Below are positions 1-6,137 of a stretch of DNA of 6,137 nucleotides, in pieces. The position numbers and the translations under genes were made by a program. Within the stretch, counting starts at the first letter, position 1; each line of letters opens with the position of its first letter. Below the pieces are notes generated by a model, which had not been told where the DNA came from, searched no databases, and worked only from the letters and a program-made list of their open reading frames with translations. The stretch comes from Candidatus Omnitrophota bacterium. GTDB lineage: Bacteria > Omnitrophota > Gorgyraeia > 2-02-FULL-51-18. Location: assembly GCA_023247955.1 (NCBI GenBank), contig JAHFFL010000071.1:1-6137 (forward strand), read 5' to 3'.

Positions 1-423
1 TCCAACGGTCCCGGCGACCCTGAAGCGCTTCCCTATATTGTAGGGACCGTGAAGGCCTTGATCGGTAAAATGCCGATATTCGGCATTTGTCTCGGCCACC
101 AGATTCTCGGGCAGGTCTTTGGGGGAAAGACTTTTAAACTGAAGTTTGGCCATCACGGCGGAAACCAGCCGGTGATTGATCTTCAGTCAAAATGCGTGAA
201 TATCACGGCCCAGAATCACGGGTTTGCGGTCGATGTGGACTCCATTCCCGACAAAAACATCAAGATGACGCACGTGAACTTGAATGACCAGACCTGCGAG
301 GGAATGGAGCATAAGAAGCTGCCGGTATTTTCCGTGCAGTATCACCCTGAGGCCGCGCCCGGCCCGCATGACGCGACGCACCATTTTGACCGGTTTGTTG
401 GGATGATGGAGAAAGGTAAATAA
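1..423 (+). CDS. carA: Carbamoyl-phosphate synthase small (glutaminase) subunit, 5'-truncated by window edge
   Basis: Frame 1 is open from the first base to TAA at 421-423, giving the last 140 residues. It is the class I glutamine amidotransferase domain of CarA, which hydrolyses glutamine and channels ammonia to CarB. The fragment opens with the CarA signature SNGPGDP. The nucleophile elbow GICLGHQ follows, with the catalytic Cys at visible residue 30 (bases 88-90). QNHGFAV is at about 71-77. The segment [12 protein letters not shown] supplies the remaining triad residues, His115 (bases 343-345) and Glu117 (bases 349-351). CarA proteins are usually about 360-390 residues, so the N-terminal domain and start lie upstream of the window. 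A GTG at 49 would open a shorter frame, but the family sequence continues in frame upstream of it, so it is not the start. The gene ends 95 nt before carB, the only spaced junction in this operon. The product should act in the cytoplasm as a complex with CarB. The identification is very secure. Confidence 0.98.
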   Translation, partial: SNGPGDPEALPYIVGTVKALIGKMPIFGICLGHQILGQVFGGKTFKLKFGHHGGNQPVIDLQSKCVNITAQNHGFAVDVDSIPDKNIKMTHVNLNDQTCEGMEHKKLPVFSVQYHPEAAPGPHDATHHFDRFVGMMEKGK

Positions 424-425
424 GG
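422..425 (+). promoter_or_regulatory. Probable original carB Shine-Dalgarno, now separated from its start codon
   Basis: AAGG at 422-425 overlaps the carA stop codon. It lies immediately 5' of a palindromic repeat (426-511), which is followed by ATTGACG and the carB ATG at 519. Joining base 425 directly to base 512 on paper gives AAGGA followed by a 6-nt spacer and ATG, the same strength and spacing as the pyrD site at 4511-4515. As the sequence stands, no purine-rich SD lies within 15 nt of the carB ATG. The inference is that the repeat entered between the SD and the start. Whether AAGG still works, perhaps brought close by folding of the repeat, is unknown. Confidence 0.4.
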
Positions 426-511
426 TGTCATTGCGAGTCCCCTTGCGGGGATAAACTCCGCGAAGCAATCTATGCAGAGATTGCTTCGTCGCTTCGCTCC
501 TCGCAATGACA
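426..511. repeat. REP/MITE-like palindromic repeat between carA and carB
   Basis: This 86-bp element has perfect terminal inverted arms of 12 bp: TGTCATTGCGAG at 426-437 pairs with CTCGCAATGACA at 500-511. A perfect inner stem of 11 bp pairs CGAAGCAATCT (461-471) with AGATTGCTTCG (478-488) around a 6-nt loop (472-477). The left half also holds a small nested hairpin, with GAGT/ACTC at 435-438 and 455-458 enclosing CCCC/GGGG at 439-442 and 447-450. The right arm is shorter and lacks this side hairpin, so the two halves are not the same length. The element has no coding capacity. From memory, GTCATTGCGAG...GAAGCAATCT palindromes occur in many copies in several bacterial genomes, but no second full copy is in this window to prove it here. 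No T-run follows either stem, so it is not a standard terminator. Apart from GG before it and seven bases after it, it fills the whole carA-carB gap. Confidence 0.85.
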
Positions 512-518
512 ATTGACG

Positions 519-3500
519 ATGCCCAAACGTACCGATATTAAAAAGATCTTGATTATAGGTTCCGGACCTATCGTGATCGGCCAGGCCTGCGAGTTTGATT
601 ATTCGGGGACACAGGCCTGCAAGGCGCTGTGTGAGGACGGTTATGAGGTGGTGCTGATCAATTCCAACCCCGCGACGATCATGACGGACCCACAAACCGC
701 CGATAAAACTTACATCGAGCCGATCACCATCGAGTTTTTAGAAAAAATAATCAAGATCGAACAGCCCGATGCGGTACTCCCGACACTAGGTGGACAGACG
801 GGGCTGAATACCGCCGTCCAAGCCGCCGAGGCCGGGATTTTCAAAAAGTACGGCGTACGCATGATAGGCGTCAACTTAAAATCCATTAAAAAAGCCGAAG
901 AACGGGAGCTTTTTAAGAAAGCAATGCAGAAGATCGGCCTTGATCTTCCGAAGTCGGGCCTCGCACATTCACTGGAAGAGGCGCTCGGGGTCCTGAAAAA
1001 GGTGAAGTTGCCTGCGGTGATACGGCCTAGCTTCACGCTGGGTGGTACCGGCGGTGGGATCGCGGCGACGATGGAGGATTTTAAAAGAATAGCGGCGGGT
1101 GGTCTTCAACTTTCCATGAGGCATGAGATTTTGGTCGAGGAATCCATCGCGGGTTGGAAAGAGTTTGAACTTGAGGTGATGCGGGACCGAAAAGACAACG
1201 TCGTCATCATCTGCTCGATAGAAAATTTTGATCCGATGGGCGTGCATACCGGCGACTCAGTCACCGTGGCGCCGGCCCAGACCCTTACCGACCGTGAGTA
1301 CCAGAAGATGCGCGACGCCGCGATCGCCTGTATCCGCGAGATCGGCGTCGAGACCGGCGGATCCAATATCCAGTTTGCATTGAATCCCAAAGACGGCCGC
1401 ATGGTGGTGATTGAAATGAACCCGCGTGTCTCACGTTCCTCAGCGTTGGCCTCAAAAGCAACGGGTTTTCCGATCGCGAAGATCGCGGCAAAGCTTGCGG
1501 TGGGCTACACGCTTGATGAGATCCCCAACGACATCACGAAGAAAACTCCGGCCAGCTTTGAGCCGACAATTGATTACTGCGTTGTAAAAATCCCCCGTTT
1601 TGCGTTCGAGAAATTTCCGGGCGCCGATACGACGCTCACGACGCAGATGAAATCGGTCGGTGAGGTGATGGCGATAGGCCGCACGTTTAAAGAGGCGTTT
1701 CAAAAGGGCTTGAGGGGTCTTGAGGTCAAGACCGCCGGTTTTGAGTCCAAGAAGGCCACGGGGGATCTTATCGATCACCTGGTGCGGCCCAACGCTGAGC
1801 GGTTTTATTATTTAAAACGCGCGATTCTTGAAGGCATGAGCCGTAAAAAAATCCACGAGCTTACGCAAATCGACCCGTGGTTTCTTGAAAATTTATTTGA
1901 AATCGTAGAGTTTGAAAACGAACTGCGGCAAGTCGCGTCCTCAAAGGCGGAGATCGCACCCGCGATGCTCCGGTTGGCCAAGGAATACGGTTTTTCGGAT
2001 ATCCAGCTTGCCGAAATATTTTCCAAGTCCGAAACCGAGATCCGCGTGCTCAGAAAAAAAGAAAAAGTGGTCCCCACCTACAAACTGGTAGACACCTGCG
2101 CCGCGGAGTTTGAAGCTCTCACACCTTATTATTATTCAACTTATGAATCAGAGGACGAAGTCCGTGTCTCCTCGCGCCGCAAGATCATGATTCTTGGCGG
2201 CGGCCCGAACCGCATCGGCCAGGGAATCGAGTTTGATTACTGCTGCTGCCACGCGTCGTTCGCGCTGAAGGAGGACGGTTTCGAGACGATCATGGTTAAC
2301 TGCAACCCGGAAACCGTGTCCACCGATTACGACACTTCCGACCGGCTGTATTTCGAGCCGGTGACGCTCGAGGACGTGCTGAATATTGTCGACAAAGAAA
2401 AACCCGAGGGAATTATCGTGCAGTTCGGCGGGCAGACGCCGCTGAACCTGGCGCTGGCGCTCGAGAAAGCGGGCGCGCCGGTTATCGGGACTAGTCCCCA
2501 AGCGATCGACCGCGCCGAAGACAGGAAAAAATTCAAAGAAGTGCTGGATAAGCTGGGACTCAAGCAACCGTCGAACGGCACCGCGACAAATTTTGAGGAA
2601 GCTAAAAAAGAAGCGCAGCGCATCGGATACCCTGTGCTTGTCCGGCCATCCTATGTGCTGGGGGGCCGGGCAATGCAGATCGTTTATGACGAGGAGACAC
2701 TTAAACACTACATGGCGTCGGCGACGGATATCTCAAGCGATCGGCCGATTCTCGTAGACCAGTTTTTGGAAGGAGCCAAGGAAGTAGACGTCGACATGAT
2801 CTCGGACGGTGAGACCTTTGTTGTTGGTGGGGTCATGGAACACATCGAACAGGCGGGAATTCACTCGGGCGACAGTGCTTGTTCGCTCCCGCCTTATTCG
2901 CTCGCGCCGGCTGTGATCGAGGAGATAAAGAAGCAAACCGCCGCGCTTGCTCGCGAACTCGGGGTTGTGGGACTCATGAACGTGCAGTTTGCCGTCAAAG
3001 ACGGCGTCGTGTATGTCCTCGAGGTCAATCCGCGCGCGTCGCGCACGATCCCGTTTGTGTCGAAGGCGATCGGCGTGCCGCTTGCGAAACTCGCAGCGCA
3101 GGTGATGGTCGGAAAAAAACTGAAGGACTTGGGTTTTACGAAAGAAATCATTCCACAATACAGCTCGGTGAAAGAAGTGGTGCTCCCGTTCGCACGTTTC
3201 CGGGGCGTCGACATCGTGCTCGGGCCCGAGATGAAGTCCACCGGCGAGGTAATGGGCATTGACGCGGATTTCGGCCGAGCGTTTGCCAAGGCCCAGATCG
3301 CGGCCGGCGGCACACTGCCGCTCAAAGGCACGGTTTTCTTAAGCGTGAAGGCCAAAGACAAAAAGGCGATCACCGAAATCGGCCAGGCCCTGGCGGCGAT
3401 GGATTTTAAACTGGTAGCGACCGAGGGTACCGCGCGCGTCCTGAGCGAGGCCGGAATCACAGTACGTCCTTTAAAAAAATTGTATGAAGGCAGCCCTAAC

Positions 3501-3770
3501 GTCACCGACCTTCTCCAGCGCTCGGAGATCGCGCTCGTGATCAACACCCCGAGCGGCGCCAAGCCCCGCAAAGACGAGGTCGTGATCCGGACGCTGGCGG
3601 TATCGCGCGGCGTTCCGTGCGTGACGACCGTGGAAGGGGCCATCGCCTCGGTGCGGGCCATCCAGGCGATGAAAAAAGGAAGTCTGACGGCTACGGCTTT
3701 GCAGGAGCATCATAAAAAGCTAAAACTATGTTCAGAGAAAAATGTATTGTTGAAGACAATCGCAAAGTAG
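519..3770 (+). CDS. carB: Carbamoyl-phosphate synthase large (ammonia) subunit
   Basis: This 1083-residue protein makes carbamoyl phosphate from bicarbonate, ammonia and two ATP, the first step of pyrimidine and arginine synthesis. It has the duplicated ATP-grasp layout. The carboxyphosphate half covers about 1-400, with GSGPIVIGQ at 14-22, GGQTGLN at 91-97, [12 protein letters not shown] from 169, and metal ligands Glu299 and Asn301 with Arg303. The oligomerisation region is about 401-550. The carbamoyl-phosphate half is about 551-935, with [10 protein letters not shown] from 560, GGQTPLN at 637-643, [11 protein letters not shown] at 709-719, and Glu835/Asn837. The MGS-like allosteric domain runs from about 936, with ATEGTA at 967-972 and NTPSG at 1009-1013. 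ATG 519 is chosen because MPKRTDIKK is the usual CarB N-terminus; an in-frame TTG at 513 is less likely. No good SD lies close by, because a repeat ends 7 nt upstream. The C-terminus is odd: family members normally end near residue 1069, but this frame reads 14 residues further into pyrK. Identity is certain; the exact C-terminus is less so. Confidence 0.98.
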   Translation: MPKRTDIKKILIIGSGPIVIGQACEFDYSGTQACKALCEDGYEVVLINSNPATIMTDPQTADKTYIEPITIEFLEKIIKIEQPDAVLPTLGGQTGLNTAVQAAEAGIFKKYGVRMIGVNLKSIKKAEERELFKKAMQKIGLDLPKSGLAHSLEEALGVLKKVKLPAVIRPSFTLGGTGGGIAATMEDFKRIAAGGLQLSMRHEILVEESIAGWKEFELEVMRDRKDNVVIICSIENFDPMGVHTGDSVTVAPAQTLTDREYQKMRDAAIACIREIGVETGGSNIQFALNPKDGRMVVIEMNPRVSRSSALASKATGFPIAKIAAKLAVGYTLDEIPNDITKKTPASFEPTIDYCVVKIPRFAFEKFPGADTTLTTQMKSVGEVMAIGRTFKEAFQKGLRGLEVKTAGFESKKATGDLIDHLVRPNAERFYYLKRAILEGMSRKKIHELTQIDPWFLENLFEIVEFENELRQVASSKAEIAPAMLRLAKEYGFSDIQLAEIFSKSETEIRVLRKKEKVVPTYKLVDTCAAEFEALTPYYYSTYESEDEVRVSSRRKIMILGGGPNRIGQGIEFDYCCCHASFALKEDGFETIMVNCNPETVSTDYDTSDRLYFEPVTLEDVLNIVDKEKPEGIIVQFGGQTPLNLALALEKAGAPVIGTSPQAIDRAEDRKKFKEVLDKLGLKQPSNGTATNFEEAKKEAQRIGYPVLVRPSYVLGGRAMQIVYDEETLKHYMASATDISSDRPILVDQFLEGAKEVDVDMISDGETFVVGGVMEHIEQAGIHSGDSACSLPPYSLAPAVIEEIKKQTAALARELGVVGLMNVQFAVKDGVVYVLEVNPRASRTIPFVSKAIGVPLAKLAAQVMVGKKLKDLGFTKEIIPQYSSVKEVVLPFARFRGVDIVLGPEMKSTGEVMGIDADFGRAFAKAQIAAGGTLPLKGTVFLSVKAKDKKAITEIGQALAAMDFKLVATEGTARVLSEAGITVRPLKKLYEGSPNVTDLLQRSEIALVINTPSGAKPRKDEVVIRTLAVSRGVPCVTTVEGAIASVRAIQAMKKGSLTATALQEHHKKLKLCSEKNVLLKTIAK
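3703..3707 (+). promoter_or_regulatory. Candidate, distantly placed SD for pyrK
   Basis: AGGAG at 3703-3707, inside the end of carB, is the only strong SD-like sequence before the pyrK ATG at 3728. The 20-nt spacing is well beyond the usual 5-10 nt, and the sequence between (A-rich) forms no stem that I can see. An in-frame stop at 3713-3715 rules out any pyrK start closer to it. It may be inactive, with pyrK translation depending on the A-rich leader and on coupling with carB. Confidence 0.3.
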
Positions 3771-4531
3771 CGCCGGGGCATTGGGTGATGCGCCTCGGCT
3801 CGCGGGCGATTTCAAAAAACGCCCGGCCGGGCCAGTTTGTGCAGATTCTCTGCGCTGACACCTGCGACCCGCTCCTGCCGCGTCCGTTCAGTTTTCTCAC
3901 CGCGGATTCAAAAAGTTTTTCGGTGCTTTATCAAGTGATCGGGAAAGGCACTCACCTTTTATCTCTTTTAAAAAAAGGAGAGGCGCTGTCGATCACCGGA
4001 CCTTTCGGAAATGGATTTTTGTCCACCGCCGGCGATCGCCCATCCACTTTTGCGCTGGTCGGCGGCGGAGTAGGGATACCACCCCTTTTTCATCTCGCCC
4101 AGGGACTGCTGCGTCAGAAAAAAATTAAGGCGTCGCAAGTCCAGGTGTTTCTCGGCGCGCGGCACAAAGCACTCCTTTTATGCGAAAAAGAATTTAAGAA
4201 ACTGGGCGTGAAGCTGTCGGTGGCCACCAACGACGGATCGAAAGGTAAAAAGGGTTTTGTGACGGAAATCCTGGAGGATTTTTTGAGATCCGCGGATATT
4301 TCGCGAACTGGGATCTACACCTGTGGGCCGTCGCCGATGCTCAAGACCGTATGCGCGCTGTGCGAAAAATACGGGGTGGAGGGAGAAGTGTCGGTGGAAG
4401 AACCGATGGCCTGCGGTTTCGGGGCGTGCCTTGGCTGCGCGATTAAAGTGAAAAAAACCGGTGGCCATCGCTTCGCGATCGCCTGCACCGAAGGGCCGGT
4501 GTTTTCCGCCAAGGAAATTTTATGGGATTAG
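3728..4531 (+). CDS. pyrK: Dihydroorotate dehydrogenase B, electron-transfer (FAD/[2Fe-2S]) subunit
   Basis: This 267-residue ferredoxin-reductase-like flavoprotein carries electrons from the FMN of PyrD to NAD+. The FAD-binding barrel is N-terminal, with PGQFVQI at 34-40, RPFSF at 52-56, YQVIGKGT at 68-75 and GPFGNGF at 91-97. The NAD-binding domain follows, with [10 protein letters not shown] at 111-120 and TCGPSPML at 198-205. The C-terminal [2Fe-2S] cluster has Cys229, Cys234, Cys237 and Cys253 in C-x4-C-x2-C-x15-C spacing, as in PyrK/PyrDII proteins. All cofactor motifs are present, so the protein looks functional. ATG 3728 is the first possible ATG after an in-frame stop at 3713-3715, and family similarity ([15 protein letters not shown]) begins almost at once, so the start is well supported. 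It overlaps the carB frame by 43 nt, unusually long for this operon. It is followed by pyrD, its obligate partner, with a 10-nt overlap. The product is cytoplasmic and no signal or membrane segment is seen. Confidence 0.97.
   Translation: MFREKCIVEDNRKVAPGHWVMRLGSRAISKNARPGQFVQILCADTCDPLLPRPFSFLTADSKSFSVLYQVIGKGTHLLSLLKKGEALSITGPFGNGFLSTAGDRPSTFALVGGGVGIPPLFHLAQGLLRQKKIKASQVQVFLGARHKALLLCEKEFKKLGVKLSVATNDGSKGKKGFVTEILEDFLRSADISRTGIYTCGPSPMLKTVCALCEKYGVEGEVSVEEPMACGFGACLGCAIKVKKTGGHRFAIACTEGPVFSAKEILWD
4511..4515 (+). promoter_or_regulatory. Ribosome binding site of pyrD
   Basis: AAGGA at 4511-4515, inside the end of pyrK, lies 6 nt before the ATG at 4522. It is the clearest SD in the window and fixes the pyrD start. 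Its position within pyrK, with the 10-nt gene overlap, suggests coupled translation of the two subunits. Confidence 0.7.
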
Positions 4532-5493
4532 AGACTCAAGTCGGAAAAATTAGACTCAAAAACCCGGTGCTGGTGGCGTCCGGCACGTTCGGCCACGCGA
4601 AGGAATTCGAAAAATTCATCGATCTCAAAAAACTCGGCGGAATCGTCACCAAAACGATTACGCTCAAACCGCGCCTCGGCAATCCTCCGGCGCGTATTGT
4701 CGAAACTCCTTCGGGCATGCTCAACGCGATCGGGTTGCAGAATCCCGGCGCCAAGAAATTTATTGAGGAAAAACTGCCTTACTTGAGAGCGCTCAAGATC
4801 CCGATCGTCGTGAGCGTGATGGGGTACAGCGTCGAAGAATTTGTCGAAGTCACAAACGTTTTGAATCGAGAAAAAGGCGTTGACGGTTTTGAATTGAATC
4901 TCTCTTGTCCAAATGTTTCTTATGAATCCGCCACTAAAGCGTCGGCATCCGCTACCGGAGCATCAGCGGATTCGTCGCAGACTTCGTCTGCGCGAATGTT
5001 TGCTCACGACGAGAAAATGATTGAAGAAGTGGTCGGAACCGTGCGCCGCGTCACGGACAAAACGCTGATCGCCAAGCTCGGTCCAGATGTCTCCGACATT
5101 GGCAGCATGGCCGCCGCGGCCGAGCGTGCTGGCGCGGATGCGGTGTCTTTGATCAATACCTTTGTCGCGATGGCGATTGACGTAAAGACACGGAAACCGG
5201 TGCTTGCGAATAAAACCGGCGGGCTCTCAGGCCCCTGCGTGCGGCCAATCGCGGTGCGCATGACCTGGGAGGTCTGCCAAAAGGTGAAAATTCCGGTAGT
5301 CGGCATCGGCGGTATCATGAACGCGCAGGACGCGCTTGAGTTTCTCATCGCGGGTGCGGCCGCTATTCAGGTCGGCACAGCGAATTTTATGAACCCATGT
5401 GCGTCGCTTGAGATCTTGGAGGGTTTAAAAGATTTTATGAAAAAAGAAAAAATCCGCGACCTGAAAGAAATCATAGGATCGATCCAGACATGA
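4522..5493 (+). CDS. pyrD: Dihydroorotate dehydrogenase B, catalytic (FMN) subunit, with in-frame loop insertion
   Basis: This 323-residue class 1B dihydroorotate dehydrogenase oxidises dihydroorotate to orotate on FMN and passes electrons to PyrK. TIM-barrel motifs in order are ASGTFG (19-24), TKTIT (43-47), NPPARIVETPSGMLNAIGLQN (54-74), NLSCPN with catalytic Cys129 (126-131), KLGPDV (185-190), INTF (211-214), KTGGLSGP (231-238), GIGGI (261-265) and QVGTANF (283-289). The catalytic cysteine, rather than serine, and the adjacent pyrK identify the class 1B enzyme. The protein is longer than the usual 300-311 residues. The extra length lies just after the catalytic cysteine, where about 21 residues of Ser/Ala/Thr-rich sequence (roughly 135-158) precede MFAHDEKM, which aligns with the AFGTDPEM-like segment of relatives. 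The DNA there is rich in inverted repeats. KLGPDV differs from the usual KLSPNV. The ATG at 4522 has a good SD and overlaps the end of pyrK; the TGA stop overlaps the pyrF ATG. Confidence 0.97.
   Translation: MGLETQVGKIRLKNPVLVASGTFGHAKEFEKFIDLKKLGGIVTKTITLKPRLGNPPARIVETPSGMLNAIGLQNPGAKKFIEEKLPYLRALKIPIVVSVMGYSVEEFVEVTNVLNREKGVDGFELNLSCPNVSYESATKASASATGASADSSQTSSARMFAHDEKMIEEVVGTVRRVTDKTLIAKLGPDVSDIGSMAAAAERAGADAVSLINTFVAMAIDVKTRKPVLANKTGGLSGPCVRPIAVRMTWEVCQKVKIPVVGIGGIMNAQDALEFLIAGAAAIQVGTANFMNPCASLEILEGLKDFMKKEKIRDLKEIIGSIQT
4924..4997. repeat. Palindrome-rich element inserted in frame in pyrD
   Basis: Two inverted repeats sit exactly where PyrD is longer than its family. The first is GAATCCGC (4924-4931) against GCGGATTC (4966-4973), perfect over 8 bp. 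The second is a compact hairpin: ATTCG plus CGCAGA (4970-4974, 4976-4981) against TCTGCG plus CGAAT (4987-4992, 4993-4997), an 11-bp stem with one bulged T at 4975 and a 5-nt loop CTTCG. The two share bases 4970-4973 and cannot both form at once. The segment encodes a low-complexity Ser/Ala/Thr stretch without stops. The estimated insertion is about 63 nt (21 codons), judged against remembered family sequences, so the edges are approximate. It resembles in concept the Rickettsia palindromic elements, which lie in frame inside genes. Repetition elsewhere in the genome cannot be tested here. Confidence 0.55.
5475..5478 (+). promoter_or_regulatory. Weak ribosome binding site of pyrF
   Basis: AGGA at 5475-5478, inside the end of pyrD, lies 11 nt before the pyrF ATG at 5490. 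The site is short and slightly far. The ATGA overlap with the pyrD stop suggests that reinitiation by terminating ribosomes contributes. Confidence 0.4.
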
Positions 5494-6137
5494 ATCCCTC
5501 CGACCGGTTGATTGTGGCGCTTGATGTCCCCACCCTTGGGGAAGCCGAGAAGCTGGTTAAGACACTGTCGCCGGTTGTTCAGATTTTTAAGATTGGTAAA
5601 GAACTTTTTACCGCCGAGGGTCCACGAGCAGTAGAGATGGTCCGCTCCCACGGCGGCCGGGTATTTTTGGATTTAAAATTCCATGATATTCCCCATACCG
5701 TTGCTTCCGCCTGTGAGGCGGCGGTGAAACTCGGTGTGTGGATGCTCAATGTGCACACGCTTGGCGGCCGTCCGATGCTGGAAGCCGCGGCCAGGGCTGT
5801 CAAGAAAACAGCCGGGGAACTTAAAACCCAAAAACCTCTTCTTCTGGGGGTAACGGTCTTGACGAGCATCTCCGAAAAAGATTTGCAGGAGGTCGGAATC
5901 GAGGAAAGGCTTGGCGCGGAGGTCGAGCGGCTCGCGCGCTTAGCCGGGGCCTGCGGACTGGACGGCGTGGTTGCGTCTCCTCAGGAAATCGAAACCGTGC
6001 GCAAGGCCTGTGGCAAAGATTTTCAAATCGTGACTCCCGGTGTGCGACCCTCTTGGGCCGAGTCCAATGACCAAAAAAGGGTGATGACCCCCTCCGCGGC
6101 CATTCGCCTCGGCGCCGATTTTATCGTCGTCGGCCGC
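5490..6137 (+). CDS. pyrF: Orotidine 5'-phosphate decarboxylase, 3'-truncated by window edge
   Basis: The frame is open from ATG 5490 to the last base, giving 216 residues with no stop. The product decarboxylates OMP to UMP, the last step of the pathway. It begins MNPSDRLIVALDVP, typical of bacterial PyrF, with Asp12 in the ALD motif and Lys34 in FKIG. The catalytic charge network is D-x-K-x-x-D, seen as DLKFHDIP with Asp61, Lys63 and Asp66. Further family motifs are VTVLTS (121-126), TPGVRP (182-187) and the C-terminal VVGR (213-216), where Arg216 is the expected phosphate-binding residue of the VVGRPI motif. Bacterial PyrF proteins are about 230-245 residues, so only some 15-30 residues are missing. 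The start overlaps the pyrD stop as ATGA, a standard sign of translational coupling, and agrees with the family N-terminus. Nothing in the visible part looks damaged. Confidence 0.97.
   Translation, partial: MNPSDRLIVALDVPTLGEAEKLVKTLSPVVQIFKIGKELFTAEGPRAVEMVRSHGGRVFLDLKFHDIPHTVASACEAAVKLGVWMLNVHTLGGRPMLEAAARAVKKTAGELKTQKPLLLGVTVLTSISEKDLQEVGIEERLGAEVERLARLAGACGLDGVVASPQEIETVRKACGKDFQIVTPGVRPSWAESNDQKRVMTPSAAIRLGADFIVVGR

Noticed and set aside
439..511. Hairpins between carA and carB as a rho-independent terminator or a pyrimidine attenuator
   Set aside because: No U-rich tract follows any of the stems, no alternative antiterminator pairing is evident, and the stems are explained by the palindromic repeat.
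513..518. TTG at 513 as the carB start, adding two residues
   Set aside because: ATG at 519 gives the standard [10 protein letters not shown]-terminus, and neither start has a nearby SD that would favour TTG.
506..541. ATG at 506 opening an 11-codon frame that overlaps the carB start, a possible leader peptide
   Set aside because: It begins inside the repeat arm, has no SD, and its sequence is explained by the repeat end plus carB in another frame.
2236..2253. Triple cysteine in CarB (FDYCCCHA) as a metal site
   Set aside because: Relatives have FDYCCVHA at this position, so it is a single conservative-looking substitution in a known motif, not a new site.
2894..3661. Long open frame on the minus strand opposite the end of carB (255 codons)
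   Set aside because: It is antisense to conserved CarB coding sequence, its translation resembles no family I know, and it has no RBS; it reflects codon bias in carB.
3962..3980. TTTTA plus seven A plus GGAG inside pyrK as a programmed frameshift site or internal start
   Set aside because: The pyrK frame continues normally with all downstream motifs in the same frame, and no suitable start codon or alternative frame of interest follows the GGAG.

Overview
The window is a single, densely packed plus-strand operon for de novo pyrimidine (UMP) biosynthesis. The order is carA (3' end only), carB, pyrK, pyrD, pyrF (5' part, cut by the window edge). All five reading frames are intact within the window and carry the catalytic motifs of their families. 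The order matches the pyrAA-pyrAB-pyrK-pyrD-pyrF core of Bacillus-type operons. By that comparison pyrB/pyrC would be expected upstream and pyrE nearby, but neither is in view.

The genes form a pathway. CarA releases ammonia from glutamine, and CarB uses it with bicarbonate and two ATP to make carbamoyl phosphate. The missing PyrB/PyrC steps would give dihydroorotate. PyrD with PyrK oxidises this to orotate, with electrons passing FMN to [2Fe-2S] to FAD to NAD+. The missing PyrE would make OMP, which PyrF decarboxylates to UMP. A PyrK-dependent (class 1B) dihydroorotate dehydrogenase uses NAD+ rather than a membrane quinone, which suits an anaerobic or fermentative bacterium.

Layout: 1-423 is the carA glutaminase end; 424-518 is the only real intergenic gap and is almost entirely a palindromic repeat; 519-3770 is carB; 3728-4531 is pyrK, overlapping carB by 43 nt; 4522-5493 is pyrD, overlapping pyrK by 10 nt and carrying an in-frame palindrome-rich insertion after its catalytic cysteine; 5490-6137 is pyrF, joined to pyrD by an ATGA overlap. 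No promoter, terminator, attenuator, PyrR site, RNA gene, transposase or CRISPR array is seen.

The organism is bacterial with moderately high GC. The intergenic repeat (GTCATTGCGAG...GAAGCAATCT type) is a kind I remember from several environmental and candidate-phylum genomes. I lean towards an uncultured lineage such as Omnitrophota, with low confidence.

I see no undescribed multi-gene system. The points worth a second look are the two palindromic elements, one splitting a likely Shine-Dalgarno from the carB start and one encoding an extra loop in PyrD, and the unusual carB/pyrK junction.
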